DNA of 5,595 nt from Thermodesulfatator sp. (GTDB lineage: Bacteria; Desulfobacterota; Thermodesulfobacteria; Thermodesulfobacteriales; Thermodesulfobacteriaceae), in NCBI GenBank assembly GCA_027036915.1, contig JALWCD010000260.1, positions 1 through 5,595 of the forward strand. Reading direction: 5' to 3'. The notes under the pieces were generated by a model. The model did no database searches and had not been told where the DNA came from. It saw only the letters and a list, made by a program, of their open reading frames with translations. Shown here one piece after another: positions 4,752 to 5,595 of this stretch (position 1 is its first letter; each line of letters starts with the position of its first letter). Position numbers and translations under genes: made by a program.

Positions 4752-5595
4752 TCTCGCGTGCGCTGGTTTCCTTCTGGGAGAAGACCCGGCCCCTTTATCG
4801 CCCCCTGGCCTGGGTTTACGGTCTGGCGGTAGGCGGGCGGAACTGGATTTACGCGCGGGGCTGGCGCAGGAGACGACATCCCGGAGTCTTTTCCGTGGCC
4901 GTGGGTAACCTTTCCCTGGGGGGAGAGGGAAAGACCCCGTTTACTCTGGCCCTGGCCGAACTTTTTCAGGCCCTGGGCGGCCGACCGGTGGTCATTCTCC
5001 GGGGCTACGGCGGAAGGACCCGGGGGCCTCTGGTGGTCTCCGAAGGGAGAGGGCCCCTGGTCTCTGCGGAGCTTTCGGGCGAGGAGGCCCTCCTTTACGC
5101 CTTAAGGCTTTCCGGGGTCCCGGTGGTGGTGGGACGGGATCGCCTGGCCGCCGCGGAGCTGGCCATAAGACACTTTGCCCCGCGGGTCCTGCTCTTTGAT
5201 GATGCTTTCCAGCATCTCCGTCTGAAACCGGATCTCAACCTTCTGGTGGTCTCCGCCTCGCGGGATCCTTTTTCCGAGAGGCTTTTCCCTGCCGGACGTC
5301 TGCGGGAGCCTGTAAGCGCCGCCCGAAGGGCCACGGCGGTTTTCATCACCCGGGCCAATCTGTTTCCACAAAGGGCCCGGGAGCTGGCCCGGCGCTTCCA
5401 AGCCCTGGGACTTACGGTCCACCTGCTCTCCTTCGAAAGCGGGCCCCTGGTGAGCCTGGCTGGAGGAAGACTTTTCCCCTATGGCGGAGGACGGCCCAGA
5501 AGGGTGGTGGCCTTTTGCGCCATCGGTGAGCCGGAGGACTTCCGGCGGACTCTCGAGACCAGGGGTTTTGAGGTGCTCCATTTTGAGGCCTTTCC
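4748..5595 (+). CDS. lpxK: Tetraacyldisaccharide 4'-kinase LpxK (3' end outside window)
   Basis: 282 codons are visible and the frame is open at the right edge; the family usually runs to about 320-360 residues, so the C-terminal part is missing. LpxK phosphorylates the 4' position of the lipid A disaccharide at the cytoplasmic face of the inner membrane, the last step before Kdo transfer. A hydrophobic, basic N-terminal anchor region (about 10-42) precedes the P-loop GNLSLGGEGKTP (53-64), followed by RGYGGR (85-90), VVVGRDRLAAAE (126-137), the metal-binding DDAFQH (151-156), DLNLLVVSASRDPF (162-175), FPAGRLREP (180-188) and AIGEPEDF (258-265). The DDxFQH motif usually has Gly where this one has Ala153, and the Ser commonly preceding RGYG is Leu84; other key residues look intact. 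The start is set by the ATGA overlap with the preceding gene. It implies an LPS-bearing outer membrane. Confidence 0.95.
   Translation, partial: MISRALVSFWEKTRPLYRPLAWVYGLAVGGRNWIYARGWRRRRHPGVFSVAVGNLSLGGEGKTPFTLALAELFQALGGRPVVILRGYGGRTRGPLVVSEGRGPLVSAELSGEEALLYALRLSGVPVVVGRDRLAAAELAIRHFAPRVLLFDDAFQHLRLKPDLNLLVVSASRDPFSERLFPAGRLREPVSAARRATAVFITRANLFPQRARELARRFQALGLTVHLLSFESGPLVSLAGGRLFPYGGGRPRRVVAFCAIGEPEDFRRTLETRGFEVLHFEAF

Noticed and set aside
5095..5581. Minus-strand frames of 87 and 159 codons at the right end
   Set aside because: Antisense to lpxK, whose motifs are continuous through the region; compositions are those of a reverse shadow.

Overview
The window looks like a chromosomal segment of a GC-rich, probably thermophilic, Gram-negative bacterium. 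Kdo2-lipid A synthesis (LpxK) implies an outer membrane with LPS. The proteins are dense in Glu, Arg and Lys, and the genes are packed with overlaps of 1 to 8 bases. A deep-branching thermophile such as a member of the Thermodesulfobacteria is my best guess. That is an inference from style and gene set, not from a marker gene.

Two gene blocks point away from each other, separated by a roughly 145-base region at 3210-3354. The left block is on the minus strand. Read in its direction it holds: (1) a two-domain protein, an aminoglycoside-phosphotransferase-like kinase fused to a P-loop kinase (1638-3209); (2) a Phd/YefM-type antitoxin (1359-1607); (3) a RelE/ParE-type toxin (1094-1366); and (4) a radical SAM protein of the family annotated as 'putative DNA modification/repair', with a C-terminal helix-hairpin-helix (1-1097, running off the left edge). 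The antitoxin and toxin genes overlap by 8 bases, and the toxin stop overlaps the radical SAM start as ATGA. An AT-rich island of three exact 9-base-spaced repeats (TTTTAGCT on +) lies just before the antitoxin gene. It covers a plausible promoter and the stop codon of the upstream gene, so it is a good candidate for the module's operator.

The right block is on the plus strand and forms a tight operon: an FtsB/DivIC-like septum protein (3355-3663), elongation factor P (3668-4231), two unrecognised small proteins of 65 and 107 residues, and LpxK (4748 to the right edge). Division, translation of proline stretches and lipid A synthesis are thus transcribed together, with two orphan small genes locked between efp and lpxK by 1- and 4-base overlaps.

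No RNA genes, IS elements, CRISPR arrays or att sites are visible, and no gene-free stretch exceeds 300 bases. The most interesting points are the repeat-bearing operator, the coupling of a DNA-repair-type radical SAM gene to a toxin-antitoxin pair, the orphan pair before lpxK, and an EF-P whose tip loop lacks the usual Pro-Gly.
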